Shown: one piece after another, positions 42,100 through 50,248 of the stretch
Numbering within the stretch: position 1 is the stretch's first letter
Layout: the number at the start of each line of letters is the position of its first letter
Source: Natronorubrum sediminis
Lineage (GTDB): Archaea > Halobacteriota > Halobacteria > Halobacteriales > Natrialbaceae
DNA: 64,000 nucleotides
Assembly: GCF_900108095.1 (NCBI RefSeq)
Contig: NZ_FNWL01000001.1
Span: 248,001 to 312,000, forward strand
Direction of reading: 5' to 3'
Program-made: the position numbers and the translations under genes
The notes under the pieces: model-generated
Databases searched by the model: none
What the model was told of the DNA's origin: nothing
Seen by the model: only the letters and a program-made list of their open reading frames with translations

Positions 42100-43884
42100 A
42101 TGGATCGTCAGCGACTCGTGATCGTCTCGGTCGTCCTCATACTGGTAGTCGCCAGTGGGGCTGCCATCACCTTGGCTGCTACCGAGTCTGTGAGTCCTGT
42201 ACCTGCGGCGACACCAATACTCCCTGAAACCAACACCGAACCGGCCTGTCCTGCAGTAGTTTCGAACCCCGGTGCTGGAACCTCGGCGGACACTGACGTC
42301 GATTTCGAGCCCAGAATCGTCGAGGCGTTTCCAAATCCGACCACGGAACACAACGTCGGCGAGTACGTCGTTCTCGAGACCCCACCCGACACCGAACTCG
42401 AGAACTGGACGGTCACGGACGGCCACACGAGTGCATCTATTCCGAACGAAACCGTCTCTGGACGAGTCGCACTGAGTACGGACACCGAAGCTACCGACGA
42501 GTTGACCGACTATCCAGTCCACGAACTCGAGGGCTCGTTGCGACTGGCCGTCGACGGCGACGACCTCGAACTTCGAAACGGGTCGACGACGGTCGATACG
42601 GTGTCGTACGAACGGGCGCCACTCGAAGAACGCTGGCACCGTGACGCCGACGAATTCGACACCGCCACCACACAGACTCCCGCCGACGGAGACTGGCATC
42701 CACGAGATGCGACGTGCGTGCCGATTTCGAGCGGCGACGCCGACGAGGCGACGCCGTTCGTCCTTCCTGACGAGCCCGAGCTTCCACGAGAGACGATTCG
42801 GGAAGCGGAGGATCGTCTCTCGGTCGCCGGCTACACCCTTACCTCCGAGGAGATCGCCGAGGACCTCGTCGACGCTGCAGACCGGGGTGTCGACGTCTCC
42901 GTTCTCCTCGAGGCCAGTCCAGTCGGCGGTACGGAGGAGACGACCGAACCCGTCCTCGAGACGCTTGAGGATGGCGACGTGGAGGTCCGTGCGATCGGTG
43001 GCGAAGGCTCACGATATCGATTCCACCACCCGAAGTACGCCGTCGCGGACGAGCAAGTGCTCGTCACGAGCGAAAACTGGGCCCCCGCCGGCGTCGGTGG
43101 CGAGTCGAGTCGTGGCTGGGGTGTTCTGCTCGAGGATGAAACGCTCGCAGCCGACCTCGAGGCGGTATTCGATGCAGATTTCGAGGGTTGGGATACTGTC
43201 CCCGGCTCCGAGTACCGTGAAGACACCTCGTTCGTCGACGACGAAGGCGGTGAGGAGGAAACGCCCGGTTCGTACCCGAGCGAATACGGGCCAGAGCCGA
43301 CTGCGATCGAGGCGGTAGAACTCCTCGTCGCCCCGGACAACGCCGAATCTCGCGTGGAGGAACTGCTCGCAGATGCCGACGAGGAGATACTCGTCAAGCA
43401 GGCCTCGATCGCCGCGGACGCGTCCGTTCTCGAGGAGACGATCGATGCTGCCCACCGCGGCGTGGACGTACAGATCCTCCTCGATTCGACCTGGTACCAC
43501 GAAGACGACAATCGGGCCCTCGCGGACGAACTCGAGGAGTACGCCGACGACGAGGGACTCTCACTCGAGGTCGGCCTCGTCGAGGAGACCGATCGATTCG
43601 AGAAGATTCACGCGAAAGGCGTCGTTATCGATCGAGAGGTCGCCATCGTCGGAAGTGCAAACTGGAACGAAAACGCCTTTGAGAACAATCGGGAGGTACT
43701 CCTTGCACTCTCGGGTGAGGAAATTGCGACGTACTACGCGGACGTATTCGAGGACGACTGGGATGGAGACGAGGATCGATGGGAACTGCCGTTCGAACTC
43801 AGCCTCACAGTCGTCGTTGCCCTCGCGATTGCGGCGATTATCGGACGGCGGTACATCCGATTTGGCGATCCCGGCGTCGAGTAA
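42100..43884 (+). CDS. Membrane-anchored phospholipase-D-like protein
   Basis: A 594-residue protein. An N-terminal hydrophobic segment (LVIVSVVLILVVASGAAITL) and a C-terminal one (LSLTVVVALAIAAIIGRRYI) make it membrane-bound with the bulk outside. Residues ~65-165 resemble a lamin-tail/beta-sandwich domain (IVEAFPNPTTEHNVGEYVVLE). Two PLD (HKD) domains follow: FHHPKYAVADEQVLVTSENW and IHAKGVVIDREVAIVGSANWNEN, both with intact His-x-Lys-x4-Asp and downstream Asn, so catalysis is expected. The substrate (phospholipid or nucleic acid) is unknown. Its end is convergent with the SirR gene. Confidence 0.93.
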   Translation: MDRQRLVIVSVVLILVVASGAAITLAATESVSPVPAATPILPETNTEPACPAVVSNPGAGTSADTDVDFEPRIVEAFPNPTTEHNVGEYVVLETPPDTELENWTVTDGHTSASIPNETVSGRVALSTDTEATDELTDYPVHELEGSLRLAVDGDDLELRNGSTTVDTVSYERAPLEERWHRDADEFDTATTQTPADGDWHPRDATCVPISSGDADEATPFVLPDEPELPRETIREAEDRLSVAGYTLTSEEIAEDLVDAADRGVDVSVLLEASPVGGTEETTEPVLETLEDGDVEVRAIGGEGSRYRFHHPKYAVADEQVLVTSENWAPAGVGGESSRGWGVLLEDETLAADLEAVFDADFEGWDTVPGSEYREDTSFVDDEGGEEETPGSYPSEYGPEPTAIEAVELLVAPDNAESRVEELLADADEEILVKQASIAADASVLEETIDAAHRGVDVQILLDSTWYHEDDNRALADELEEYADDEGLSLEVGLVEETDRFEKIHAKGVVIDREVAIVGSANWNENAFENNREVLLALSGEEIATYYADVFEDDWDGDEDRWELPFELSLTVVVALAIAAIIGRRYIRFGDPGVE

Positions 43885-43915
43885 GCGACGACAGTGTTCG
43901 TCGGGATTCGAATGA

Positions 43916-44350
43916 TTACTCGGGACAGCCGTCCGGTCCGACCTCGAGTCGTTCACAGAAGTCCTGCTCGGGGTCGAAACAATCCGGACACTCCCCAGGA
44001 CGGTCGATGATCGTGTCGAGGCGATCTGCAACCGTATCGTCGATCACGCTCTCTAAGGCACGCGCCTCGTCGCGAAACTCCTCGACCTCGAGGACGTTCG
44101 CGAGGAATCGTTCGATGATACAGTACGTCTGGAGGGCGTCGTGGGCCCGCTCGATTCCCTCGTTGGTTAGACTCGCACCCTTGTACTTCTCGTGTTCGAC
44201 GAGTTCGCGTTCCTCGAGTTTGCCGATCATCTCGTTGACGCTTGCCGGGCTGACTTCGAGTAAGTCGGCGAGCGTACCGGTCGATGCTGGGCCGTCTTCG
44301 ATCCGTTGGGCGAGATAGATCGCCTTGAGATATTGGTCTGCCGTGTTCAT
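43916..44350 (-). CDS. sirR: SirR/DtxR-type metal-dependent repressor
   Basis: A 144-residue iron- or manganese-dependent regulator. The HTH is DQYLKAIYLAQRIEDGPASTGTLADLLEVSPASVNEMIGKLEERELVEH, then YKGASLTNEGIERAHDALQTYCIIERFLANVLEVEEFRDEARALESVI with the metal-ligand-rich dimer domain, and the Cys-rich tail GECPDCFDPEQDFC. No SH3 domain follows, so it is the short form. It lies 70 bases downstream of the ferritin-like gene on the same strand, and 2 kb from suf, in an iron-related area. Probably iron-responsive. Confidence 0.94.
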   Translation of the reverse strand: MNTADQYLKAIYLAQRIEDGPASTGTLADLLEVSPASVNEMIGKLEERELVEHEKYKGASLTNEGIERAHDALQTYCIIERFLANVLEVEEFRDEARALESVIDDTVADRLDTIIDRPGECPDCFDPEQDFCERLEVGPDGCPE

Positions 44351-44420
44351 CGCGTCCCTCCGTCAGTACAGCGTGTCTCTGCTGTCGCGGCGGTAGCCTT
44401 CGTTTGCTGACCCGTCCCGA

Positions 44421-44915
44421 TCATGCTCTGTGCTCCATGATCTCGGTCACGTCCTCGACGCCCTGCTTTTCTTCCTCACGAATGTCGTACAACGTCTCGA
44501 GGAGCCGATCACGATCGATTGCGTACTCGGCCTCGGAGGCTTCGATCGCCTCGATCAGATCGTCGTAGAACTTGTACGCCGTCTCCTCGTTCGCGAGTTG
44601 ATCGTACAACACGCCGTCGGTGTCCTCCGGTGGCCCGTACTGAGCGTCGACCAAAGCGTTGATCTCCTCGTAACCCACCGTCTCGGCGTCGAGATCGTCG
44701 ATCAATGCCTCGAGACGGTCCCGGTGGTCTGCAGACTCCGTGGCAGCCTCCTCGAGTAACTCGCGGATCTCGGCGTCGATTTCCTCTCGCTCGCTTGGGG
44801 GGAGCGAGTCGAGGTGGTGGGCGGCGCGTGACTCGACGACTTCTTCCAGCACGACCCCGATCTGGAGGAGTCGGGTGAGCTGGTGGTCGCTCGAGACGCG
44901 CTGTCCCAGACTCAT
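44421..44915 (-). CDS. Ferritin-like domain protein
   Basis: A 164-residue four-helix-bundle protein, soluble and acidic. Helices show LTRLLQIGVVLEEVVESRAAHHL, IRELLEEAATESADHRDRLEAL, LANEETAYKFYDDLIEAIEAS and LYDIREEEKQGVEDVTEIM, with Glu and His spaced as in ferritin-like/rubrerythrin di-iron proteins. I cannot assign all ligands with certainty. It lies upstream of the SirR gene in the same direction; a TATA-like TTAAGTATC (~44936-44944) fits ATG 44915. The pair suggests iron storage or oxidative protection controlled by SirR. Confidence 0.85.
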   Translation of the reverse strand: MSLGQRVSSDHQLTRLLQIGVVLEEVVESRAAHHLDSLPPSEREEIDAEIRELLEEAATESADHRDRLEALIDDLDAETVGYEEINALVDAQYGPPEDTDGVLYDQLANEETAYKFYDDLIEAIEASEAEYAIDRDRLLETLYDIREEEKQGVEDVTEIMEHRA

Positions 44916-45172
44916 ACAACTGGATCCGGGCTACTGATACTTAACCGTCCCTACTCGCGTACCTTCGCTCACTTCTGGGTTGGACGCAAGTGAGATAGTG
45001 GCAGTCGTCTCGTCGACACATCAATGATATCGCCATCGCGAGTCGGGACACATCTCCTCGCCAGACAGCGACGCGGTTGGTGTGTGAACTGGTACAGTTA
45101 GGAGGGGAGTCGGTTCAGGTACCCGTCCCAACAGCAGGTATATGTGCTCACCTGAGAAAACACGGGTCAGTG

Positions 45173-45280
45173 ATGATCGGAAATATCGTCGGTGGAGCCC
45201 TTTTGGTCGCGTTCGGGTACACGGTCGTCCGGTGGTATCGAAACGGCGACGCTAGACTCAACAGTGAGTGGTTCAACTAG
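45173..45280 (+). CDS. Putative 35-aa single-span membrane protein
   Basis: A small possible gene: MIGNIVGGALLVAFGYTVVR then WYRNGDARLNSEWFN. One hydrophobic span with a positive, Trp-flanked cytoplasmic end. It sits alone between the ferritin-like gene (minus) and the RHH-like gene's end. Evidence rests only on composition and frame; no family is recognised. Confidence 0.4.
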   Translation: MIGNIVGGALLVAFGYTVVRWYRNGDARLNSEWFN

Positions 45281-45324
45281 CGACTGAGTGGTTGGTGACG
45301 ACCGGCCACGGTGACTTTCCCCTT

Positions 45325-46347
45325 TCACTCACGATATCGCCAAACGCGCACCCCGTCGCCGCCATCGACCGCTTCGACCTGTTTGAGACCCGATTTGATA
45401 CACTCCCACCAGCTATCGGCCGTCTCGTAGCCCGCCGGACACCCCTCGTACAGCGACTCGACGAAGTCTGCTCGTCGTGCGTCACCTTCGTCTCTGACGT
45501 ACGCGACCGCACGACCGACGGCCCGACGGCGCATTTCGATCGTTTCTGCTTCCCGTCCGGGAACAGAAAGCGAATCGAGATCGACCAGATCCCCACCGGG
45601 GCGCACCATCTCTTTTGCTAACGGGGTCGACGACGTGTACTCGAGGCCCGTGTGGACGTCTCTGTTCAATCGAACGCGCGTCGCTGCAACTGCTCGTCGG
45701 GAGAGTTCGTTCACTCGTTCGGCTTCGACCGTCTCGAGTACGCCGGCGTCTTCATGGACCGGATCTTCGGAAATTCGCTCCACACGTTCCGGTGTGAGTG
45801 AATCTGGAGCCTCCTTCATCGACGACGAGTGAGCCGACTCATCGGATTCGTCTGCGTCTCGAGTGCCCAACTCGTTGGAACCCGCGGTCGCCTTCGTTCG
45901 GTGGCCGCTCGTCGCTGTCTCGTCACCGCCGTCGCTCGGTGCTTGCGGGCGTCGAATCGTCTGTGGTGACCCGCGGACCTCGAGCGATGGTTCCTCCACC
46001 GGTTCGTTTTTCTCGCTGATCTCGGCCGTACCCTCGCGTTCGTGTCGTGTGCCTGCTGTCGATCGTCCGTCGTCGCCACTCGGTGTCACTGGCGTCTCGT
46101 CCGCTCCGTCGAGCGAGTCGATCAACGTCGCTACTCGATTCTCGAGTCGCTCGAGTCGCTTGGCGTGTTCGCTACCGGTAGACGTCGGCTCACGCTCGTC
46201 GCCACTGTCTTGGCTGGCTTCGATCGATCCTCTGTTCGCGACGATCCAGCGGACGTACGCCCGTCGACTCTCGAATCCCAAGCGTTCACGTTCCACCTCG
46301 AGTGCGTCGACAGTCTCGGCTGACAGTTCGATAGAGAGCGACGGCAT
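45325..46347 (-). CDS. RHH-like protein with C-terminal wHTH-like domain (340 aa)
   Basis: Residues 1-45 resemble a ribbon-helix-helix (LSIELSAETVDALEVERERLGFESRRAYVRWIV). A disordered, charged linker of ~150 residues follows. The last ~110 residues (RRRAVGRAVAYVRDEGDARRADFVESLYEGCPAGYETADSWWECI) match a haloarchaeal conserved domain of the wHTH type, with GYETADSWW its hallmark. A transcription-regulator role is inferred; no target is known. It lies 104 bases upstream of sufD on the same strand and ends beside the 35-aa gene. Confidence 0.82.
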   Translation of the reverse strand: MPSLSIELSAETVDALEVERERLGFESRRAYVRWIVANRGSIEASQDSGDEREPTSTGSEHAKRLERLENRVATLIDSLDGADETPVTPSGDDGRSTAGTRHEREGTAEISEKNEPVEEPSLEVRGSPQTIRRPQAPSDGGDETATSGHRTKATAGSNELGTRDADESDESAHSSSMKEAPDSLTPERVERISEDPVHEDAGVLETVEAERVNELSRRAVAATRVRLNRDVHTGLEYTSSTPLAKEMVRPGGDLVDLDSLSVPGREAETIEMRRRAVGRAVAYVRDEGDARRADFVESLYEGCPAGYETADSWWECIKSGLKQVEAVDGGDGVRVWRYRE

Positions 46348-46451
46348 AGTGAGAACTACTAGGGGATGATATAAAAGTCGTCGTCAGACATGCAACTGAG
46401 ATGAGTGGCGTCGCGACGAAAGAGAGACGGAAACGAGAGAAAACGGTAGCG

Positions 46452-47672
46452 TTAGGCTCGCTGGTGGAGTCGCGCAGCGATCAGGTCGTCGAGATCTTCG
46501 CGTAGTTCGTCGACGGCGACTTCCTCGAGGACGGGGACGAAGAAGCCCTCGACGAGCATGTTGCGTGCGTCGCGCGGATCGACACCGCGAGAGGTCATGT
46601 AGAAGAGGTCCTCCTCGTCGATCTGGCCGACCGTTGCGGAGTGGCTGGCCTCGGTGTCGTGGTTGTTGATGATCAGCTTCGGCGAGGCGTCGGCCTCGCT
46701 CTCGTCGCTGAGCATCAGGGTGTTTTCACGCTGGTAGGAACTCGTGTCCCACGCGCTGCGGCCGACGTCCTGGACGCCCTCGTAGACCGAACGGGCGACG
46801 TCGTCGGTGACGCCGCGGGTAACGAGGTCGGCCGTCGTGTGCTCGGCGCGGTGCCAGACCTTCGTGTCGAGGTCGAAGTGCTGGTCGTTGTGGCCGTAGA
46901 ACGCGCCGACGATCTGGCTCTCGGAACTGTCGCCGTTGAGTTCCGTAGAGACCTCGGTCTTCGTTAGCTGCGTGCCGAAGTTGGCTTCGATCCAGTCGAT
47001 CGTCGCGTACGTGTCCGCGTCGCCGCGTTTGAGCGTGAAGTTGTAGGCATCCTCCGAGAGGTTCTGGAGGCTGCCGTACTGGACGTTACTGTTCTCGCCC
47101 GCGACGACTTCGACGATGCCGCTGTAGTACTGCTCGTCTTGCTCTTCTCCCGTCGACTGTCGCTCGAGGATCGTAACCGAGGACGATTTCTCGGTGACGA
47201 CGAGCGTGTAGTTGAACAGCGAGCGGGAGTTCTGCTCGGTGCGGATCTTCACGTCCTCGGCGTCGACGCCTTCTGGAACGTAGACGACCGTTCCGGTGCT
47301 AAACAGCGCCGTCGAGAGTGCCGTCAGGTAGTTCTCCTGTGGGTCGACGATGCTGCCGAAGTGCTCCTGGATGAGTTCCTCGTGTTCTTCTACGGCATCA
47401 GCCCACGAGAGGACGTCGACCTCGTCCGGGCCGACCTGATCCTTGTTCTCCGCCGCGTTCAGCGGATCGACGAGGGACTCGTAGTCGAGTCCGTGGAGAT
47501 TCGTCCAGTCGCGACCCGGCGTTCGGATCACGTCTGGCATGTCGAGGTCCTCGAGTGCGTCGAGTGCCTCGAGACGGGTCTCGAGGAGCCACTCAGGCTC
47601 GTCGAGATCCCCGCTGATCTGGCGTACCTGTTCTTCCGTCAGATTGGCGTGTACCTGCGTTCCTGCGCTCAT
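46452..47672 (-). CDS. sufD: Fe-S cluster assembly scaffold SufD
   Basis: A 406-residue partner of SufB in the SufBCD scaffold complex, which builds Fe-S clusters and is energised by SufC. The C-terminal parallel beta-helix has SVTILERQSTGEEQDEQYYSGIVEVVAGENSNVQYGSLQNL; the end YMTSRGVDPRDARNMLVEGFFVPVLEEV is shared with SufB; NHDTEASHSATVGQIDEEDLFY has the His-bearing motif. The SufC-docking helix lies at the C-terminus. Last gene of sufCBD; one base separates it from the SufB stop. Cytosolic. Confidence 0.96.
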   Translation of the reverse strand: MSAGTQVHANLTEEQVRQISGDLDEPEWLLETRLEALDALEDLDMPDVIRTPGRDWTNLHGLDYESLVDPLNAAENKDQVGPDEVDVLSWADAVEEHEELIQEHFGSIVDPQENYLTALSTALFSTGTVVYVPEGVDAEDVKIRTEQNSRSLFNYTLVVTEKSSSVTILERQSTGEEQDEQYYSGIVEVVAGENSNVQYGSLQNLSEDAYNFTLKRGDADTYATIDWIEANFGTQLTKTEVSTELNGDSSESQIVGAFYGHNDQHFDLDTKVWHRAEHTTADLVTRGVTDDVARSVYEGVQDVGRSAWDTSSYQRENTLMLSDESEADASPKLIINNHDTEASHSATVGQIDEEDLFYMTSRGVDPRDARNMLVEGFFVPVLEEVAVDELREDLDDLIAARLHQRA

Positions 47673-47673
47673 A

Positions 47674-49104
47674 TTATCCGAGGCTTCCCTCCATCTCGAG
47701 TTCGATCAAGCGATTCAGTTCGACGGCGTACTCGATCGGCAGTTCTTCCGTGATTGGCTCGATAAAGCCGGCGACGATCATCTTCTTGGCGTCGTCGTCG
47801 TCCAGACCGCGGCTCTGGAGGTAGAAGACGTCCTCGTCGCCGATCTTGCCGACGGTTGCCTCGTGGGCGACGTCGACCTTCGACTCCTCGATTTCCATGT
47901 ACGGCATGGTGTCCGATGTCGACTCGTTGTCGAACATCAACGCGTCACACTCGACGGCAGTGCTCGAGTTCTCGGCACCGTCGGCGATGTGGACGAGACC
48001 GCGGTAGTTCGTGCGGCCGCCGTCTTTGGAGATCGACTTGGATTCGATGGTCGAACTCGTCTCGGGTGCGTTGTGGTAGACCTTCGCGCCGGTGTCGATA
48101 TCCTGGCCCTCGCCTGCGAAGGCGATGGTGATGTGGGTGTCCGTCGCGCCGCGACCCTTGAGGATCGTACACGGGTAGAGCATGGTCGCCTTCGAGCCCA
48201 TCGAGCCCGAGACCCACTCCATCGTCCCGTTCGATTCGACGATGGCGCGCTTGGTGTTCAGGTTGAACGTGTTCTTCGACCAGTTCTGCACGGTCGAGTA
48301 CTGAACGTGAGCGTCGTCTTCGACGAAGACCTCGACACAACCCGAGTGGAGGTTGTGCGAGCCGTACTTCGGTGCGGAACAGCCCTCGATGTAGTGGACT
48401 TCCGAGCCCTCCTCGGCGACGATGAGCGTGTGCTCGAACTGGCCCATCCCTTCGGAGTTCATGCGGAAGTAGGCCTGGACTGGCATCTCGACGGTGACGT
48501 CTTCAGGGACGTAGACGAACGAACCGCCGGACCAGACGGCACCATGGAGTGCGGCGAACTTGTTGTCGCTCGGGGGCACACAGGTCGTCATGAAGTACTC
48601 TTTGACGAGTTCTGGGTGCTCCTGAACCGCCCTGTCCATGTTCATGAAGACGACGCCCTTCTCCTCCCACTGGTCTTGCATGTTCTGGTAGACGACCTCG
48701 GACTCGTACTGGGCGCCGACGCCCGAGAGGGCGTTCTTCTCGGCTTCTGGAATGCCCAGTTTGTCGAAGGTGTCTTTGATCTCGTCGGGGAGCTCCGTCC
48801 AGTCGTCGACGCCTTCACGCTTGTCGACGTCCGGGCGGATGTAGGGGACGATTTCTTCGATGTCCAGTTCGGTCAGGTCCGGCTGCCCGGGCCAGTCCGT
48901 CGGCATCGGCATGTTCTGGTACTGCTGGAGTGCACGAAGACGCCGCTCGAGCATCCAGTCTGGTTCGTCTTTGTCTTCACTGATTAGTCGAACGACCTCT
49001 TCGGTGAGGCCTTTGTCAGATTTGACGGCCGAGCGTTCTTCTTTCTTGAACTCGAAGCGCGCCTCGGTGTCTGTCTCTTTGAGGTGGTCTTGTTCGGAAC
49101 TCAT
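47674..49104 (-). CDS. sufB: Fe-S cluster assembly scaffold SufB
   Basis: A 476-residue SufB, the main scaffold protein. PDWMLERRLRALQQYQNMPMPTDWPGQPDLTELDIEEIVPYIRP is the N-terminal signature; SEVHYIEGCSAPKYGSHNLHSGCVEVFVEDDAHVQY and SVQNW-like VQNWSKNTFNLNTKRAI follow, with MEIEESKVDVAHEATVGKIGDEDVFYLQSRGLDDDDAKKMIV at the C-terminus (a conserved Glu and His of the cluster site). Length is normal. It follows sufC by 61 bases and precedes sufD by one base, so it is translated from the same mRNA. Confidence 0.97.
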   Translation of the reverse strand: MSSEQDHLKETDTEARFEFKKEERSAVKSDKGLTEEVVRLISEDKDEPDWMLERRLRALQQYQNMPMPTDWPGQPDLTELDIEEIVPYIRPDVDKREGVDDWTELPDEIKDTFDKLGIPEAEKNALSGVGAQYESEVVYQNMQDQWEEKGVVFMNMDRAVQEHPELVKEYFMTTCVPPSDNKFAALHGAVWSGGSFVYVPEDVTVEMPVQAYFRMNSEGMGQFEHTLIVAEEGSEVHYIEGCSAPKYGSHNLHSGCVEVFVEDDAHVQYSTVQNWSKNTFNLNTKRAIVESNGTMEWVSGSMGSKATMLYPCTILKGRGATDTHITIAFAGEGQDIDTGAKVYHNAPETSSTIESKSISKDGGRTNYRGLVHIADGAENSSTAVECDALMFDNESTSDTMPYMEIEESKVDVAHEATVGKIGDEDVFYLQSRGLDDDDAKKMIVAGFIEPITEELPIEYAVELNRLIELEMEGSLG

Positions 49105-49165
49105 AATGTGATTGTGTATATGGTTACGGCTGTAGGGTTATTACCGTTGTTCTAGTCGAATACGG

Positions 49166-50071
49166 TTACGCGGTGCCGTACACTTCTTCGCGGACCCAAT
49201 CGTATCCCTTGTCCTCGAGTTCTTCGGCGAGTTCTGGACCGCCGCTCTTGGCGATCTGTCCGTCGATCATCACGTGGACGTGATCCGGCTCGACGTAGTC
49301 GAGGATTCGCTGGTAGTGGGTAATCTGGAGCACACCGGTGCCCTGCTCGTCACGAAGCGCGTTGATGCCGTTCGAGACGTCCTGGAGGCGGTCGATGTCG
49401 AGCCCGGAGTCGATCTCGTCGAGGACGGCAACCGATGGCTCGAGGATGGCCGCCTGCAGCACTTCGTTTTGCTTTTTCTCGCCGCCGGAGAAGCCGGCGT
49501 TGAGGTAGCGCTGTGCGAAGCGCTCGTCCATGTCGAGTTGCTCCATCTTCTCCTGAAGGATCTGCTGGAACTCGGCGACGCCGACGTCGCCATCGTCCGC
49601 TGGACCCTCCATCGGCGAGGTTTCGAAGCCTTCGTCCTCCGCTTCTTCTTCGCCTTCTTCTTCCTCGAAGAGCTCTTCTCGCTCTTCGATCTTGGCGTTG
49701 AGCGCCGTTCGAAGGAAGTTCGTCATCGTGACGCCTTCGATCTCGGCTGGGTACTGGAACGCGAGGAAGATGCCGAGTGCGGCGCGCTCGTTTGGCTCGA
49801 GGTCGAGGAGGTTCCAGGTGCGCTGGTCCTCGTCGATCTCGATGTCGTCGCCGAACTCGTCGTCCTCGAGGTGGACGAGAACCTCACCGTCGGTGACCTC
49901 GTAGGCCGGGTGACCGGCGATGACCTTCGCAGTCGTCGACTTCCCCGAGCCGTTTGGCCCCATCAGGGCGTGAATTTCGCCCGACTCGACCTCGAGATCG
50001 ACGCCCTCGAGAATCTTCTCGTCGCCGTCCGCTACTTCTGCGTGCAGGTTGCGTAGTTCGAGACGTGCCAT
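49166..50071 (-). CDS. sufC: Fe-S cluster assembly ATPase SufC
   Basis: A 301-residue ABC-type ATPase that drives SufBD. The Walker A motif is MGPNGSGKSTTAKVIAGHP, the signature is GFSGGEKKQNEVLQAAILEPSVAVLDEIDSGLDID with Walker B included, and the switch His is VLQITHYQRILDYV. It is ~50 residues longer than bacterial SufC owing to an acidic insert (FEEEEGEEEAEDEGF...) near residues 125-160, a haloarchaeal feature that could affect docking to SufB/D. First gene of the operon; the palindrome at 50118-50135 is its likely control site. Confidence 0.96.
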   Translation of the reverse strand: MARLELRNLHAEVADGDEKILEGVDLEVESGEIHALMGPNGSGKSTTAKVIAGHPAYEVTDGEVLVHLEDDEFGDDIEIDEDQRTWNLLDLEPNERAALGIFLAFQYPAEIEGVTMTNFLRTALNAKIEEREELFEEEEGEEEAEDEGFETSPMEGPADDGDVGVAEFQQILQEKMEQLDMDERFAQRYLNAGFSGGEKKQNEVLQAAILEPSVAVLDEIDSGLDIDRLQDVSNGINALRDEQGTGVLQITHYQRILDYVEPDHVHVMIDGQIAKSGGPELAEELEDKGYDWVREEVYGTA

Positions 50072-50117
50072 AGTACTCTGTCGTCTGAACGGTGGGTCGT
50101 CTGCCTGATAACGGTTT

Positions 50118-50135
50118 CGTATCCAATTGGATACG
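50118..50135. promoter_or_regulatory. 18-bp perfect palindrome upstream of sufC
   Basis: Arms CGTATCCAA and TTGGATACG meet without a gap, 47 bases before the sufC ATG. A TATA-like TTATCAGGC lies between (~50105-50112). The size and position suit a regulator dimer; iron or redox control of suf is inferred. SirR (43916) is one candidate regulator in the neighbourhood. Confidence 0.6.
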
Positions 50136-50248
50136 GTCTCAGATCGACAAAATAATTTTCCGAAACAAGAACCAGGGGCGGCACCGACGCACCGTTTTCT
50201 CAGGTCGACGCCGGCCGGCAGAATACCCAGTTTGGCACAGCCTGAGAG

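Noticed and set aside
47539..48987. 482-codon plus-strand frame opposite sufB and sufD
   Set aside because: Long only because GC-rich antisense of a strongly biased gene rarely has stops; the product lacks any family motif while the minus strand encodes SufB.
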